From: Knufia peltigerae
Lineage: Eukaryota; Ascomycota; Eurotiomycetes; Chaetothyriales; Trichomeriaceae
DNA length: 64,000 nt
Direction: 5' to 3'
Assembly (NCBI GenBank): GCA_030247855.1
Contig: JAPDRN010000017.1
Location: 124,001 to 188,000, forward strand
Translations under genes and position numbers: made by a program
Shown here: in pieces, positions 35,536-48,680 of the stretch
Position numbering within the stretch: position 1 is the stretch's first letter
How the letters are laid out: each line of letters opens with the position of its first letter
The notes under the pieces: generated by a model
Told to the model about the DNA's origin: nothing
What the model saw: only the letters and a program-made list of their open reading frames with translations
Databases searched by the model: none

Positions 35536-38500
35536 TCATCTCGCCATTGCCATGACCCCACGGTAATATTCCACTCCCAAAGTCCGAGCATGAGTCAATC
35601 TCACATCGGCAGTGAGTGGTAGGTCGAGGATCGATTGCTGTAGACATCACACCAAAACGTCAGTTGTCACCAAAGTCAAAACATACAATAGACGGAAGGC
35701 ACACAACATACCATCCCACTCAACCCTTGGTCCTCATCCGATTCGATGGCTCTCGCGACCGCTCTTCCCATCTCGCACAAGGCGACTCTTTGTTCCAGGT
35801 TCTCCTTGTCCTTGTCCAGCGCTGGCGGCGTCTCACCTTGACGACGACTGACGAAGCGTGCGTTCAATTCGATCAATGCGTTGCGCAATCTTAGCAACAA
35901 TGCCCTTCTCGATTCGGCAGCTTCCTGCGGTGGAGCACTCCCACGTCGTTGTTGGTGACCAGGCGTAAGCATCGAATCACCCGCCGCCGCCATCAACGAC
36001 ACAAAGTCGGCGTACACTTGACCTCCACTTTCCCACTCGCCGATCCCAAGTTTGTCTGCAGGGTTAGGGCCGAACTTGGCCAGTGTCGACTGGAGTGTAT
36101 CCCAATCCTCGTCGATCACAAGGCGTGGCGCGACGCGCTTCAGCAAACACTCATGCGCTTCGGCGAATTCGCGCGCGAGGATGAGATAGGTCAATTCCGT
36201 GGGCGCGTCGCTGCTAGACCGAGAGTAAAGTGCTTTGGCGTGACAGATCCAACCAACAGGCACCTTGAGGTGAGTTGTCAGGTCTTTCCAGATTTGTGGC
36301 TGAGCTTGCTGAGCCTGGGAAGTGGGAGCTTCATCCGAGTCCAGGTCGGGGGAGGATGGCAACACAGCAGCATGCCTGTTAAGCAATTCCCGAATGTGCG
36401 AGCCGCGGGTGGCTGAACCGCTGATGTGTGCGGCGGCGTATATTGCACCAAGGATGTCGCCTTTTGCGGAATATTCGAACATCAGTGACATTGCCAAGTC
36501 GTCCGCTTTGTCGTTGTCGACCTTGACTCCCCGTACAGCAGCGGCAATAAAGTGGTGCAGCCGGAAGGCGTGAGCGGAGTTCCAGGGCTGAGCGAGAGCT
36601 GATAACGCTTGTGGAAAGACAGGCGCCTCGACACTGCTGGGCTTCTCTTTGCTGGCGAACAACTTGAGCATCACCCATAGCAAATCCTCCTTGCCGTCTT
36701 CACCGATGGGACTGGCAGATTCCTCGTGAGTCGCCACCTTGTCTGCAAAATCGGACACTGCATCCGCAATGTCACCGTGTTTCTGGCGCCCGTACCACAG
36801 ACACAAACAAAACGCCTGTACCCAATCGAGTTCGAACTTTTCCGACAGGGCGAATGTGCTAGCCTTGTCCTCGACCGGAACCTTCTGCTTGCCTTGCGCA
36901 ATGGTTGTGTTCCCAGCAAGAAGCTCATAGACGCCACGAATCTCTTCCGACATCTCGCTGAGTACGCCCTGCTGTCTCCATGACTCTATCTGGTCGGCCA
37001 TGTCGTTTTGGAACGCGGCATCGGCCTGTCCAATCTGCGCGACTAACAAGCTCAGATGAAAATCATGTGCGCGTGTCAACATCTCACAGGCCGCCTTGAG
37101 ATTGTGGGCGGTGAGTTGAAGGATCGCTGCGGTTGCAGCGCTGGCTTTCTCGGCAGCTTTGATCGTTTCAGCGTGCCGACGCCAGACAAATTCAGCAAGG
37201 AATTTTGAAAGACGATCTTTCCGTATGCGGGTCAGAAATTCTCGTTGTTGCTGTCGACTTAAGCCACGAGTAAATTCGTCTTCGAACTCGTCGAAGAGAA
37301 CGTGTGAGAGTCGGTAGACGTCGATTTCATCCTCGCTAGCGCCTTGCTGAGCCAGTGGATCTTTGGCTTGGGAGAAGTCAACAGCATCGTGCTGCACAAA
37401 TGGTACCTTCTCGACAAGCTTTACTTTTGTGTTTGCCATCAAGGTCTCGGTGCTCGTTGCTACCTAACGAAAACGTAAGTCGATACCAACGACAATTGAA
37501 TAACAACCGCACATACTGTTGCAGATCGAAGCGAAGTAATGGCCACGTCCCCTCCCTCGTTGCCCATCAGAATGTCGTTCGTCCAGGAAGCATCATTTTG
37601 AACCGCACCATCAACCTTATAAACGAGTTTGTTCAGTTGGGTGAACTGGGGTTTGAACGAAAGATGCCACAGTTTGTCGTTCTCGGTCATTTCGGAGTCG
37701 TGATCATCAAAAGTCTTTGCGCGCTTCGAATAAGGAAACTAAGAGACAAAAATTTAGCCAATTTGTTTCATTCATAGACTACCTACATGCTATGTGAGAC
37801 CTCGACTGAACCCTGGACGTAAATTCCCATTCGTTACCATCTGTAGTTTTCGACTTTTGCTGTCCTGACGTACATAATATCATCCACTTTCAATCCTTCC
37901 AGGGTTCATCGGATCAACAACAGGGAAAAGGTAAGAAAAAGGAGGGTAGGGAAAATCAAACCTCAAAATCCGGCCCTGCCTGTCCCTTTTTTCCCTTTGC
38001 CATTCTTGCCTCATGTTTGCTGAACAAAGAGTTCATTATGTCAATGCTCGTACGGAACTCATTCTTATTGTGGGCTTTTGGTTTGATTGGTTCGTAGGCT
38101 CGATCAAGGAGAATTTTGTTTTGGACATCACGCAGAGCTTCACGGTTCTGCTTGCGAGGGCTGATTGTGCGTTGGAGTTGCTCAGCCCAATCGCCGTCGA
38201 GGCTGATGAGGTGTTTGCCTGGAGTGCCCATCTGACTTGCCTTCAGTATGGGTTTGCTGGGGCTTTCGAGAATGGTTGCACTTCTAGGGGGAAACGAGCC
38301 CACCATGCTGACCTCGTTGTCACTTTCCTCAGCTGCAGACTCCTCCGACAACTCAGATTCGTGGAAGTCCGCAACACTCTGTGCGATTGGTACTTCGACA
38401 TCGTAGTCAATTGCAGATCGACGTCCAAACCCTCCTGGGACCGTCTTTTGCTTGAAAGCAAATGTATCGTCTTCATCTGGGCTGTCATCCTGATCCTCGC

Positions 38501-41500
38501 TGTCAACATCCATTTCAGACATGTTGCCAGACTGTGAGGCACTCAGTGAGTCTGGTGGCGCAGACATCTGACTCTGGCTTAGATCTTCGTCTTCGTCATA
38601 GTCCAAACCATAGCGAGTGTAATGAGGGACTCTGAACGTCCAAACACCAGTCGAGACTTCGTAGTTGACAAATTCAGTACCGTGCATTTTCTTCAATCGG
38701 TTGACGTGCTTGTCGAAAATCGGGCCGCTGGTAGCGGATGAAGGTTGACCACGAGAGCGAGGCCAAGAGTTTTCGATGGAGATCGTCGAAGGCACATTGA
38801 GACCTTTACCAACAGGAGGTTTCGAACTGGCATCTGGATAGACGGTGACCGATCGAAGGCGGATCTCCACAATCTTTTCATAAAGATCGTCCAAGGGGAT
38901 TGCAGTAAGATCCACTGCGCCGTTGAAAGTAACTTTCCCGCAGCCTTTACGGCCCACTTCAAAGCCAACAAATTTTTGCAGTTTCTCGCGCGGCATCTTT
39001 CCCAGTTCCGCTCGACTAGGTTTCATCCAGTAGTCACCTGGTTGCGGGTCGGGCTTCGCTTGAACCGCCTTCTTGAGGGAAACATGGTCGGATTCGCGAT
39101 CTTCAGGCACCATAGCAAGCTCGTTGGTCCGAGAGGATTCAGCCTCAGGCGTGGCACTGCCATTAAGAGTTCTGCCTGACTCAGAGTCTTCCCCATCGGT
39201 CTCCGTTCGTACCAGAGCTCCCGACTCCCCGTTCAGGGTAGCTTCCTGTCCACCAAAAGTTCCTTTATCAAAGCTTACCCGCTTTTTCAATTTGCTCAAA
39301 TCACCTGAAGATTCCGTACCGTTGATCATAATAGGCTCATCCTGACTACCGTTGGGCTTTTCAGAGCCATTCATGGGTAGAGTAGGAAGAGAAGGTCGTG
39401 TAAAAAGGTCATTTCTAATGCTTCGATCAATGGTGAGCCGGCGCATGTTGCCACTAGACCAACGACTCGCGCTGGGTGCGAATGCGCCTGGGCTGAGGAC
39501 GCCTTCCGTATCGCCTGAGAATTGAGACCTCAAGTTACTTGCCGAGGCACTCTTTCCGAAAGAACGTCCGAAACTACCGCCTGTGAAGCTTCGACTGCCG
39601 TACATGCTATTGGTCAATCCGCTTCCACCAGGAGTACTTGCAGCACTATTGGGAGTTCCGTAGGTGGAGTAGGAAAAGCCGAAGCCGGAACGGCGTGGAG
39701 GTGTCATGTACCGGGACTGGCTGAGACGGAGACTGGGTGGCGGCTTTGCCTGGCTTTCCCTCATCTTTTGAGTTGCCGACAACGGGGTGAAAAGAGGCTT
39801 TGCAGTCTCAGGGGTAGGTACTGGCAGGCCAGTCCAGATTGACGTCTGACCATACGGATTCGGATCATTCAACGATGACTGCTTGAATTCTGGCTGCTGT
39901 TGCTGGCCCTGCTGCGCATTCTGTGAGTTGCCGAATAAGCTTGTCCCACCAGTCTGACTGAAGAGACCCGGGGCTTGTCCTGTGCCACTGTTGCCAAACA
40001 ATGAATTTGTTGCAGGCTTCTGAGCAGCATTTCCGAAAGAGAAACCTCCGCCTTGTTGATTGTTGGAGCCACTAGTGCCGAACAAACCGCCGCCAGTGCT
40101 CGGCTGGCTTGTTCCAAAGGCGCTGTTGGAGAAAAGACCACCAGGCTTTTGAGCTTGGCCACCGAAAAGCCCAGGATTAGATGTATTGTTGTTGGAACCA
40201 AAAAGACCAGTTGCAGTACCACCAGTTGTCGCAGTGTTGTTGCCGAAAAGACCACCTCCGCCAGTCTGGGCCGTGGAGGTGCCGAACAGACCTCCAGAAG
40301 GCTGACTCTGGGTTGTCGCACCGCCAAAGCCTCCGGAGCCGCCGCCAAAGAGTGGCTTTTGTTGGTTCGCAGCACCGAACAAGCCACCAGACTGCTGCTG
40401 AGGCTGTTGCTGCTGCTGATTGTTGTTTCCAAAGGGGCCAGTGCCGCCACTGGTCGGAGCTGCATTGCCGAAGGAAAATGAAGGAGCACTTGTGGTGGCG
40501 GTGGTGCCGGTAGAGCCGAACAAGCCTCCCGGCTTATTTTGCTGTTGTCCAAAGAGACCGCCACTGTTCGTCCCAGAACCGAATGCTCCGGAGTTTCCGC
40601 CCCCGAAAGCACCACCAGTGCTGCTCGCCGTGCCGAACAGTCCACCAGAAGATGTGCCTGTCGACTGCTGCTGGCCAAAGAGCCCGCCTGTCGCAGGCTT
40701 ACTTCCGAAGAGGCCTCCCCCACCAAAACCAGAGGTTTGAGTGCCGCTGCCACCGAAAGGTGTTGATGACGAGGTTGTCTGTCCGCCGAACAGACCACCC
40801 GAGGAAGTGTTGCCACCACCAAAAGCTGGAGTACTGCTGCTACCACCGAAACCACCGAAAGTACTTGAGCCAAATCCCCCCGAGGTTCCTGTGGCACTGC
40901 CATAGCGACGTCCGGCGTTGTAGTCTGCTAAGCGAAGCTCTTCGAACGAATATTTCTGGTAGGGTTGCATGAAATTGATGCTTTGGTAGTTGCTCTGTTG
41001 ATTAGAGGCATCTTTCTCCAACGTCGGAGCATAGGGTGTAGAGGCAGTCCCTTCGGAAGGAGGAACGGGTTGGTTGCTCAAAGCCGTTCCAGATCCTGAA
41101 GCGCCAAATGCGCCTCCGCCAAAGCCACCTGTTGTCCCAGTACCGCCTTGACCGAAGAGAGGGGTAGAGCTGTTCGATGCCCCAAAAGCAGGCTTGTTGG
41201 CACCTCCAAAGCTGAAAGATGATCCACCCGTACTGCCCCCAAAGCCGCCGGTGCTTGCATTGTTACCGAATCCTCCTGTTGAACCTCCAAACCCCGAGTT
41301 TTGTTGAGTTGTTGTCGAATTGCCAAACAAGCCACCTCCTGTGTTTGTGCTCGTGCCGAAGGGATTTGAGGCCGGTTTATTGCCGAAGAGGGAGCCGGAT
41401 GTGTTGCTGTTGTTTCCGAAACCTGCAGATAGCGGAGTTAGCTCGTCCATTCTTTTGATGCGTGGATGAAAGGATGCGATATGGGAAGGGTAGTGGGACG

Positions 41501-41907
41501 CATTTATATCGATAGACCATGACTTGATGTTTTAGATGCGACAAGAGATCGGCAAAACAATGCACACTGTAGACAATAGTGGGATATATCTTGTCGATGC
41601 AGGGAAGAAAGAAAGAAGGACCAGGGAATTTGTCTGACGCACCTCCAGCCGGAGATCCAAAAGTGCTACCGCCGCTACCACCACCAAAGGGGTTCGACGC
41701 AGCCGTGCTGGCCCCGAAACCAGTGTTGCTTGTGCTTGTGCCGAAGCCTAGACCGAATCGAAAGGGTGTCAGGGCGAACAAGGTGGAATTGAGATTGTGC
41801 AGAGACATGGACTTACCACTGTTGGTGTTATTGCCAAACCCACCAAAACCGGTGTTCTGGGTGTTGGTATTAGAGCCGAAAGAAAATCCGCCGCCGCCAA
41901 ACGACAT
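35536..41907 (-). CDS. NUP145: Nucleoporin NUP145 precursor (Nup98-Nup96 type, SonB)
   Basis: Six exons: 41817-41907, 41643-41747, 37962-41422, 37517-37738, 35712-37463 and 35536-35637; 1,910 residues in one closed frame. The N-terminal half is a GLFG/FG nucleoporin with dozens of FG units. It has a GLEBS-like segment near residues 205-235 (SINFMQPYQKYSFEELRLAD), the binding site for Gle2/Rae1. Then follows the autoproteolytic domain ending VWTFRVPHYTRYG, where His999-Tyr1000-Thr1001 stands at the usual HF-S/T cleavage site. The C-terminal half (from exon 4) is the alpha-helical Nup96/Nup145C part of the Y-complex, starting FPYSKRAKTFDDHDSEMTE and ending VRLTHARTLGVEYYRGVM, supplied by the short last exon. 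Intron 3 has a weak GTTTGA donor. Self-cleavage would give a mobile FG protein and a scaffold subunit of the nuclear pore. Confidence 0.94.
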
Positions 41908-42702
41908 ACTGGCGGGTATGGAAGAGCGTCGTTGAGCTATGTTTGACGGAAGAAAAATAACAAAGGACAATATTGTCAATGGGTAATGAGCGAAGGTGCA
42001 GGGATTAAAAAAAGGTGAGGTGGAAAGCTCGTGACGCGCCGCAGTGAAGGAATCGAGGCAGAGACAGACACAGGCAGCAGGCGAATATGCGCGCTTTCTA
42101 TGTCTGGAACAGCTGCAACACTCGAGCGCTCGGCTGCGAACGAGCTTTCGATCGAGGTGAAAGTAAAAGAAATGATGGGCTTGAACAAAAAGTTGACGCG
42201 CCTGCGAAGGACACGGGGATGAGGAAGCGCACCAGCCTCCAGCGCAGCGACTTGGTTTATGCCAAGAAAGGTATGTCAGCCTAACTACCGCCAACGAAAG
42301 CTGTAAATATGATTGGTTGGAGATTCAGTGCCCCTGTTGGCAGTGACTCTGCCAGAGCAGTACTCCGTACGGTAGGTCGGCATTAACTATAGGCTTCTTG
42401 CTGCTCGTAGTCTTGCAGCCTAAAATAAAGATAACGAAGAGCACTAATCATCACCCGGTGACAGCTTGATTCTAAATCTCCAAAGGTCTAGGCCCCCATG
42501 GTCACTCAATCTTAGGCGGCGGAGTAATAGGCACAGGATGCACTCCAGAGCCAATATAGGCGAGCGGAAACTTGCCCATCAATACATTCGAGATTTACTG
42601 TTCTGGTATATTCGCGACTATCAGAATATTCCTCGTCTCTCCCCGTGAGCTTCGTCTTAACTGAGGGTATCGACAAAATATCCAATGGGCGCCATGAGCA
42701 AA
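41908..42702. promoter_or_regulatory. Intergenic: NUP145 promoter side
   Basis: Upstream of NUP145 and downstream of acetyl-CoA synthetase, both minus. Pyrimidine/purine-rich near the NUP145 start. A TACTCCGTACGG motif lies at about 42361. No gene seen. Confidence 0.45.
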
Positions 42703-44884
42703 CTACTTCTTCCTCGAAGACTTGACTGTCTCAATAATTCTGTCAACAACGCTTGGGTCGCTGAGGGTTGACGTATCACCAAGGCTATCCTCCTCGCCAC
42801 TCAAAATCTTTCTTAGAATTCTCCTCATGATCTTGCCAGATCGTGTCTTAGGAAGATCATCAACGATGAAGATCGCCTTGGGTGCTGCGAATGGGCCAAT
42901 CTGCTTTCGGACTTGCAAGATCAAATCCTTGCGTGTGGCCTCACCCGGATCTATGCCATCCTTCAAGGACACGAAAGCATTGACTGCCTGGCCAGTCAAC
43001 TCATCGTTGATACCGACAACTGCGGCCTCAGCAACACCATCGTGCTCGATCAAGGCAGCTTCAATCTCAGCGGTGGACAGTCGATGGCCCGAAACATTGA
43101 CAACATCATCGACACGGCCTCGAATCCAGTAGTAACCTTCGTGGTCGCGGCCGGCACCATCGCCAGTGAACTATCATCAGGTTAGCCTCTTTGATCTGCT
43201 GAACATGCTTGCCACTTACGTAGTATCCCTTGTACACGTTCAGGTACGTGTCCATGTATCTCTTGTGGGCACCCCAGACGGTGCGTGCCATGCTGGGCCA
43301 GGCTTGCTTGAATGCCAGAACACCTTCAACGTCGTTGCCCTGGATTTCTTCACCAGAAACGGGATCGATGATGGCAGGCTCAATACCGAAGAATGGTAGA
43401 GAAGCACTACCGGGTTTCGTCGGAGTAACACCACCCAGAGGAGTGATGACATGTGAACCGGTCTCAGTCTGCCAGTATGTATCGACAATGTGTGCCTCCT
43501 CTTTACCTACAGACTCAAAGTACCACTTCCAGACCTCAGCAGCGATGGGTTCACCGACGGAACCAAGCACTCGCAATTTGTGCAATTTATGGTGGATGTG
43601 CTCATCACCGGCTCTCTTGAGTAAACGAAGGGCAGTTGGCGCAACGTAGAATTGGGTGACGCTGTGCTTGTCGATGACATCCCAATAGCGGGAGAAGTTC
43701 GGATAGGCGGGCGTACCTTCGAATACGACCGTGGCTACACCCAGCAACAACGGAGCATACACGACATACGTGTGTCCCGTGATCCAACCCACGTCGCCAC
43801 CACAGAAGAAGACGTCGTCATCGTGAATATCGAAGACATATTTACCGGTAGTCGCAGCACCCAACAAATACCCAGCAGTTGAGTGCATAACACCTTTAGG
43901 TTTGCCTGTCGAACCAGAAGTGTAGAGGAGGAACAGAGGATCTTCAGAGTTCATGGGCACGGGTGCGATATAGTTGGGGTACTTCTCAACCTCCTCGTGC
44001 CACCAAAAATCTCTGCCCTTGGTCCAGGGCACGTCTGCACCGGTCCTCTTGTAAACCAGAACGTGACTGACATCTGGGCACTTCTTGAGAGCTTCATCCA
44101 CAATCTTCTTGGTGCCGATCAATTTTCCGCCACGTTTCCCTTCATCCGTTGTGATGACGACTTTGGAATCGGCGTCGATGATACGGTCGGCTAACGAGCC
44201 AGATGAGAAACCAGCAAAAACCACCGAGTGAACTGCGCCGATACGTGTGACAGCGAGGAAAGAGATAACAGCCTCGGGAATCATGGGGAGGTAGAGGGCA
44301 ACGGTGTCGCCCTTCTTCACACCCATCTGTTTCAAGGTATATGCGACCCTGGATACCTCGCGAAGGAGTTCGCCGTAGGTTAGGGTGCGGCCCTCACTCG
44401 GCTCATCAGCCTCGTAGATGATGGCTGGCTTGTCGGGGTTCTTTATGGCGTGACGATCAACGCAGTTATAACTAGCGTTCAAACGACCCTCCAAGAACCA
44501 AGCATTGTCACCGTTCTGCAAAGACCCGGTGTGTACCGTCTGGAAATCTTGCTGCCACGATAGAAGGTCGCGAGCCATCTTTCCCCAAAATTTGTCTGGC
44601 TGTTCAATCGACTCCTTGTACATTGACCAGTACTCGTCGAGGTCCTTGATGTGGGCCTTTCCAGGGCCCTTTTTGAAGTAGGGTTTCGGGACACTGCAAG
44701 CAAATCAGTACGAGTTCCGTTCCGAGAAGCTATAGGTCAAGCTGTTGAGCCACTTACTGGAATGTGTCCACCTCGTGAGCCTCGGCCTGCAAGCACGGTC
44801 AGTATGGAGTGTCAAGGAGGGGCGTAGACGAGCGTGTCCTACCACCACAGGTGCCTTAGGAGGCTGCGCTTTGCCCTCAGACAT
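42703..44884 (-). CDS. facA: Acetyl-CoA synthetase (AMP-forming)
   Basis: Makes acetyl-CoA from acetate, ATP and CoA in the cytosol/nucleus. Exons 44843-44884, 44758-44786, 43220-44693 and 42703-43170, with introns of 56, 64 and 49 nt; 670 residues, the standard fungal length. The two tiny first exons give [14 protein letters not shown] and AEAHEVDTF before [11 protein letters not shown]. Adenylate-forming motifs: [20 protein letters not shown] (A3), [28 protein letters not shown] (A5), [16 protein letters not shown] (A8 hinge), and [12 protein letters not shown] with catalytic Lys near 628, the residue acetylated in bacterial homologues. Everything expected for an active enzyme is present. 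Confidence 0.96.
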
Positions 44885-46255
44885 GGCGACTGGCGTAGCA
44901 GAGAAAAACACAGATAGCAAACACAGGTGTAGGGAGGATCGAGGATCAAGGTAGTAAGCGGTGTGAGAAAATGGTACCCAGGTAGGGAGTTACAGTGTTG
45001 CTACTGATGTTGCAGATGCGCACAGGTGGGCGCTAGGATGGTACAGAAAGACGGACCAGGATCCGGGGCGGAGGTCAGATGGACTAATATAGGCACGAGG
45101 CGGCGAAGAGAGATGACGAGGGGAGGATGAAGAAGCGAAGGCAAGAGAGGAAAAGGATGAACGTGCCTTTTTCTCTGTCCGCAGCTGATCGAGTGACCTT
45201 GTTTCTCTTTCGTCTGTGGGATTTGCACCGACATCGTCGTCAGACAAGATTTGACTCGGGCGGGCGCTGCATCTGGTGCTGCGGGGAAAGCTGGAGCTTC
45301 GCCATTTGCTGTGTATCACTCGTCAACTGCCCCTCCACCCTGCATCCCTCCTTTTATCCGTGAACGCAGTCTAACCATCTCAAGGGTAACCGATACTCGT
45401 CCATCAGGCTCTCACCAAAGTCCAAGCTCCGCCATACCGTCCATCATCGACTCTCCTTGCATCTAGTTCGCATGACCATCCCTCTGCCATCTCTGATCCC
45501 GACCTGACGCCGAGCCCGCTTCCGACTAGCCACCATGGCAATCTTGCTTCCCGCAGACCAACATGATGTGTGCCATGCAAATGCCTTTTTTCAGGGTCAA
45601 CAGTGAATTTCGCGATGATGACGATTCTCACAATCACATACGAGTACGAGTACTAATGCCTCGTGTACAACGACCGGCAGTTACACAGCCAAGAGTCGTG
45701 TTCCTCTACTCGTGCGAATCCTCCATATCTGCCTGAGTACTTCCGTATAGCACAGTCAAGCCTGGGCATCATAGGGATCACCTGTTCGGGCGATGGCAAG
45801 GCCTGGTGAGCCTACGGAAAATTGTGGACTAATGAGCTGCGAGGAAACCATATTTCAGCCTCAGAGAACAATTGTTCCTCCTGCTGCTCCCCTACAATAC
45901 AACTCGTACAGGCATGACCAAGAGTCTTGGGTTTGCCACCTTCTCCAGATGGGGTTCTCGTTTGTTGCTCCCCAGTGGTCCGGGATCAAGAGCGCCTCTC
46001 CAGGGTTCATTATTTCGACACCCGCGATTTGTGTAGTCCATCTGCCATGTGCCAGTCCCGGTTATCTATTGTGGTGTGACTTACATCCCACCCAATAGGC
46101 CAGGCCTGACTCGCCTCATCTCAAGTTATCGGTCAGACGCAAGGCTGACCCAACAATTTTCCACACATTTAAAATTACGGAATAGTTCGCCTTTGTGCAG
46201 ACTCCCGCCGGACACATTGCCGGGATCCAGATCTCTGTTCCACTACGGAGTGTGA
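44885..46255. promoter_or_regulatory. Intergenic, 1.4 kb, upstream of acetyl-CoA synthetase
   Basis: Promoter side of the acetyl-CoA synthetase gene and 3' flank of GET2. The first 450 bp are purine-rich on the plus strand. ACGAGTACGAGTACTA occurs near 45641. Open frames (for example 45793-46098 plus) are featureless. I did not identify a FacB site with confidence. Confidence 0.4.
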
Positions 46256-47164
46256 TTATATACTTCCTTTCCACCAGGACGCTATGCCTAACATGAAGAC
46301 CACGATTGCGCCGTCCCCGACAAATTCCCTGAGCATCTGTATCCACAGACCAATCCCGCTTTTGTCCGAATGGCCACTTGTAAGGACCCTACTCCCTTGA
46401 ACCAGCAGTTCGCCGGTCGCGAACACTATGAAAGGGTTCTGGAAAGTTGCTGGAGCCGGAGGATTCTCGCCAAATGTCTCGGTCGCGGTGTTGATGCAGA
46501 AGACTAGATAGAGCCCTGCAAAAATGGCGAAAACAACATGCACTATTTTCCACAGCCTGGTCGCTCGCATTTCCGCTTGCGTTGGCGGTGCCTTTTGGCT
46601 TCCCATAAACATGCTGGTCAGAAAGGAGGGCAGTCCTGTCATCTTTGATATGTCGTCGGGAGACATGCCGGGGATACCACCCATTCCTCCCCCGGGAGCA
46701 TTTGGATCAGAGGCACCATCAGCCCCTCCCATCATGGCTTGTAGCATCTTCAACATGGGATCTTCTTCCTGTGCTTGTGGTTGTTGTTGCGCCTGCCCTT
46801 CTTGTGGCATCGGCTGTCGAAGCATTGCCTTCAGAAACTCTTCCTGTGCCCGAATTTGTTCCGGGGTGGCATTCACAGAGGGATCTTGCAATGTATTAGG
46901 AGGTGAGGGAAGTTCCGACGGTGTCGAAGATCGAGGGGTCATCGCGGGAGACTCATGTCGCACTATAGATTGTCACATTAGACCTTGCTCAGGACAGCGC
47001 CTGGATGACCGGGTCAAGATAGTCTTACTGCTCTCTGGCGTCCTTCCACTCAGTCTGGTGATTTTGTCTAATCTTTCAGTCCCTGAGCCTGTGATCTTTG
47101 CTTCCCGTTTCTGCCTTCGTATTCTAGCCTGGCGCTGCGCTGGAGTTTCTTCGGTGTCCGCCAT
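46256..47164 (-). CDS. GET2: GET complex subunit Get2 (tail-anchored protein receptor)
   Basis: ER membrane receptor subunit that recruits Get3 with tail-anchored clients. Exons 47029-47164 and 46256-46962, with a 66-nt intron (GTAAGA...TATAG); 280 residues. The basic N-terminus, with RQARIRRQKREAKITGSGTE followed by RLDKITRLSGR, is the Get3-binding signature of Get2. A Pro/Gln/Met-rich linker follows, then three hydrophobic segments (about residues 183-203, 218-238 and 255-275). Sequence identity in Get2 is low across fungi, so the call rests on the N-terminal motif and topology. Divergent from an SDR gene. Confidence 0.87.
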
Positions 47165-47667
47165 TGTGTGGTCAAAGAGAACTCAGGGTGTCAGAATGTG
47201 TTATGTGGCAACCTACTACTCGAGTGCAGATTGTAGGCAGATCATGCAGCGGCCTAAAGTAGAGGGATTCTGGCGCAATGAACTGACTTTTCACCGATCA
47301 CAAGCAAGATATCAGGGAGTATCTGGTCAAAGATTGAAAGATCAAGTAAATGTCCCAAGAAGTAATGATGGCTTGGTCTTGATCCTAACAAAATGTCCTC
47401 AAACCGCACGCGATGCCTCCGCACCAAAAAGAAGCGCAGCCTGAGAATATCCGCTTAGCGAATCCTCATGGTCTGACGTAACGCGGCATGTGCATTTTAG
47501 GAACCACCAGTTATGTACGCGATTAAAGCAAGCAGCTGCAAACACGCAATTGACGATAAGATCAATGAAATGTCGCTATCGACATTTTGAAGTGTGGTTT
47601 TACACACATGTGGTGAGTCTTCGATCCAAGCCCAACCTTTCCACCAAAATTGCCCTACGCTAGCAAC
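47165..47667. promoter_or_regulatory. Divergent promoter, GET2 / SDR
   Basis: 503 bp between opposite start codons. No gene and no specific motif recognised. Confidence 0.4.
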
Positions 47668-48509
47668 ATGCCCTCGACCTTGATAGTAGGGGCGACTCGT
47701 GGCCTAGGGAAGGAATTGGCACTATATTATGCCGACAACCTCTCCCACCATGTATACGCTACATCTCGATCGTCAGATGCACCTACAGGCCTCAGCCATG
47801 GCAACATAACCTGGCTACGGAACATCGACTTGTCAAAGTCTAGCTGTGGGCAGGATCTGGCTACCTCATTGCACGGCAAGACAATTGACAACTGTATTAT
47901 AACAGCAGGATATTTTGCGACGGAGGATTTCGGCCATGCCAACTGGGATGATGAGGTCAAGATGTATACTCTCTCATCGGTCGCACCAGTATTTATCGTT
48001 CAAGAATTGGTGAAAGCGTCGACTTTGGTTCAAGGTAGCAAAGTGATCCTGGTCTCTTCAGAGTCAGGTTCAATTACTCTGAGGCATGAGCAAGAGGGAG
48101 GAGGCAATTTCGGTCACCATGGCTCCAAGGCAGCCTTGAACATGGTAGCTAAGCAACTGTCCTTCGACTTGAAAGATAGAGGCATAGCCGTCGCTTCAGT
48201 GCACCCTAGGTAAGTCTCCGGCGGTTTGCCGCGAAGAGCCGGGTAGCAATTTGACTGAACTGACGATTTGCAAGCTTCATGAGAACCGAAATGACCAAGA
48301 GTGTCGGCTTCGATCAATTTTGGGAAGCCGGTGGCGCTCTCGATCCCCAAGATGCTGCGCGCATATTGGCTGACTGGATCGAGAAAGTCTTCTCTCTGGA
48401 GCAGTCTGGTACATACTGGGCACCTCGAGGTACCCGTGACATTGGAAACTGGGACGTGGTGATGGGCAAATCAACAGCGCAGGAAGGCCCTGTCCAACTT
48501 CCATGGTGA
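47668..48509 (+). CDS. Short-chain dehydrogenase/reductase (atypical active site)
   Basis: Exons 47668-48209 and 48275-48509; 65-nt intron with GTAAGT donor, CTGAC branch and CAAG acceptor; 258 residues. The ATG at 47668 is preferred over the non-ATG extension upstream. The cofactor motif is GATRGLG (residues about 7-13), followed by an NNAG-like IITAGYF and VSSESGSI with the catalytic-type Ser. The position of the catalytic Tyr in YxxxK is His (GHHGSKAALN), so a classical Tyr-Lys pair is missing. The fold is secure, similar to the sniffer/C-factor group of small fungal SDRs; substrate unknown. Tail to tail with CDC31 at 171 bp. Confidence 0.88.
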
Positions 48510-48680
48510 GGCATGATAAGCTCAGGTGTCGCGCATATCCAACATGGCTAGATTCCACGCAAGCTGTGGGAATGCCGTCAGCCACATCCTCGGATTACAT
48601 TCAACTCGGGATCCAAAAACATCGTCCAGATCTTGATAAATCGTTGCTTCGTTATCGCTGAAGTCGAATCGACTCAAAGG

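Noticed and set aside
39869..40903. Long alternate frames within the FG-repeat region of NUP145
   Set aside because: Shadows of the repetitive GLFG coding sequence.
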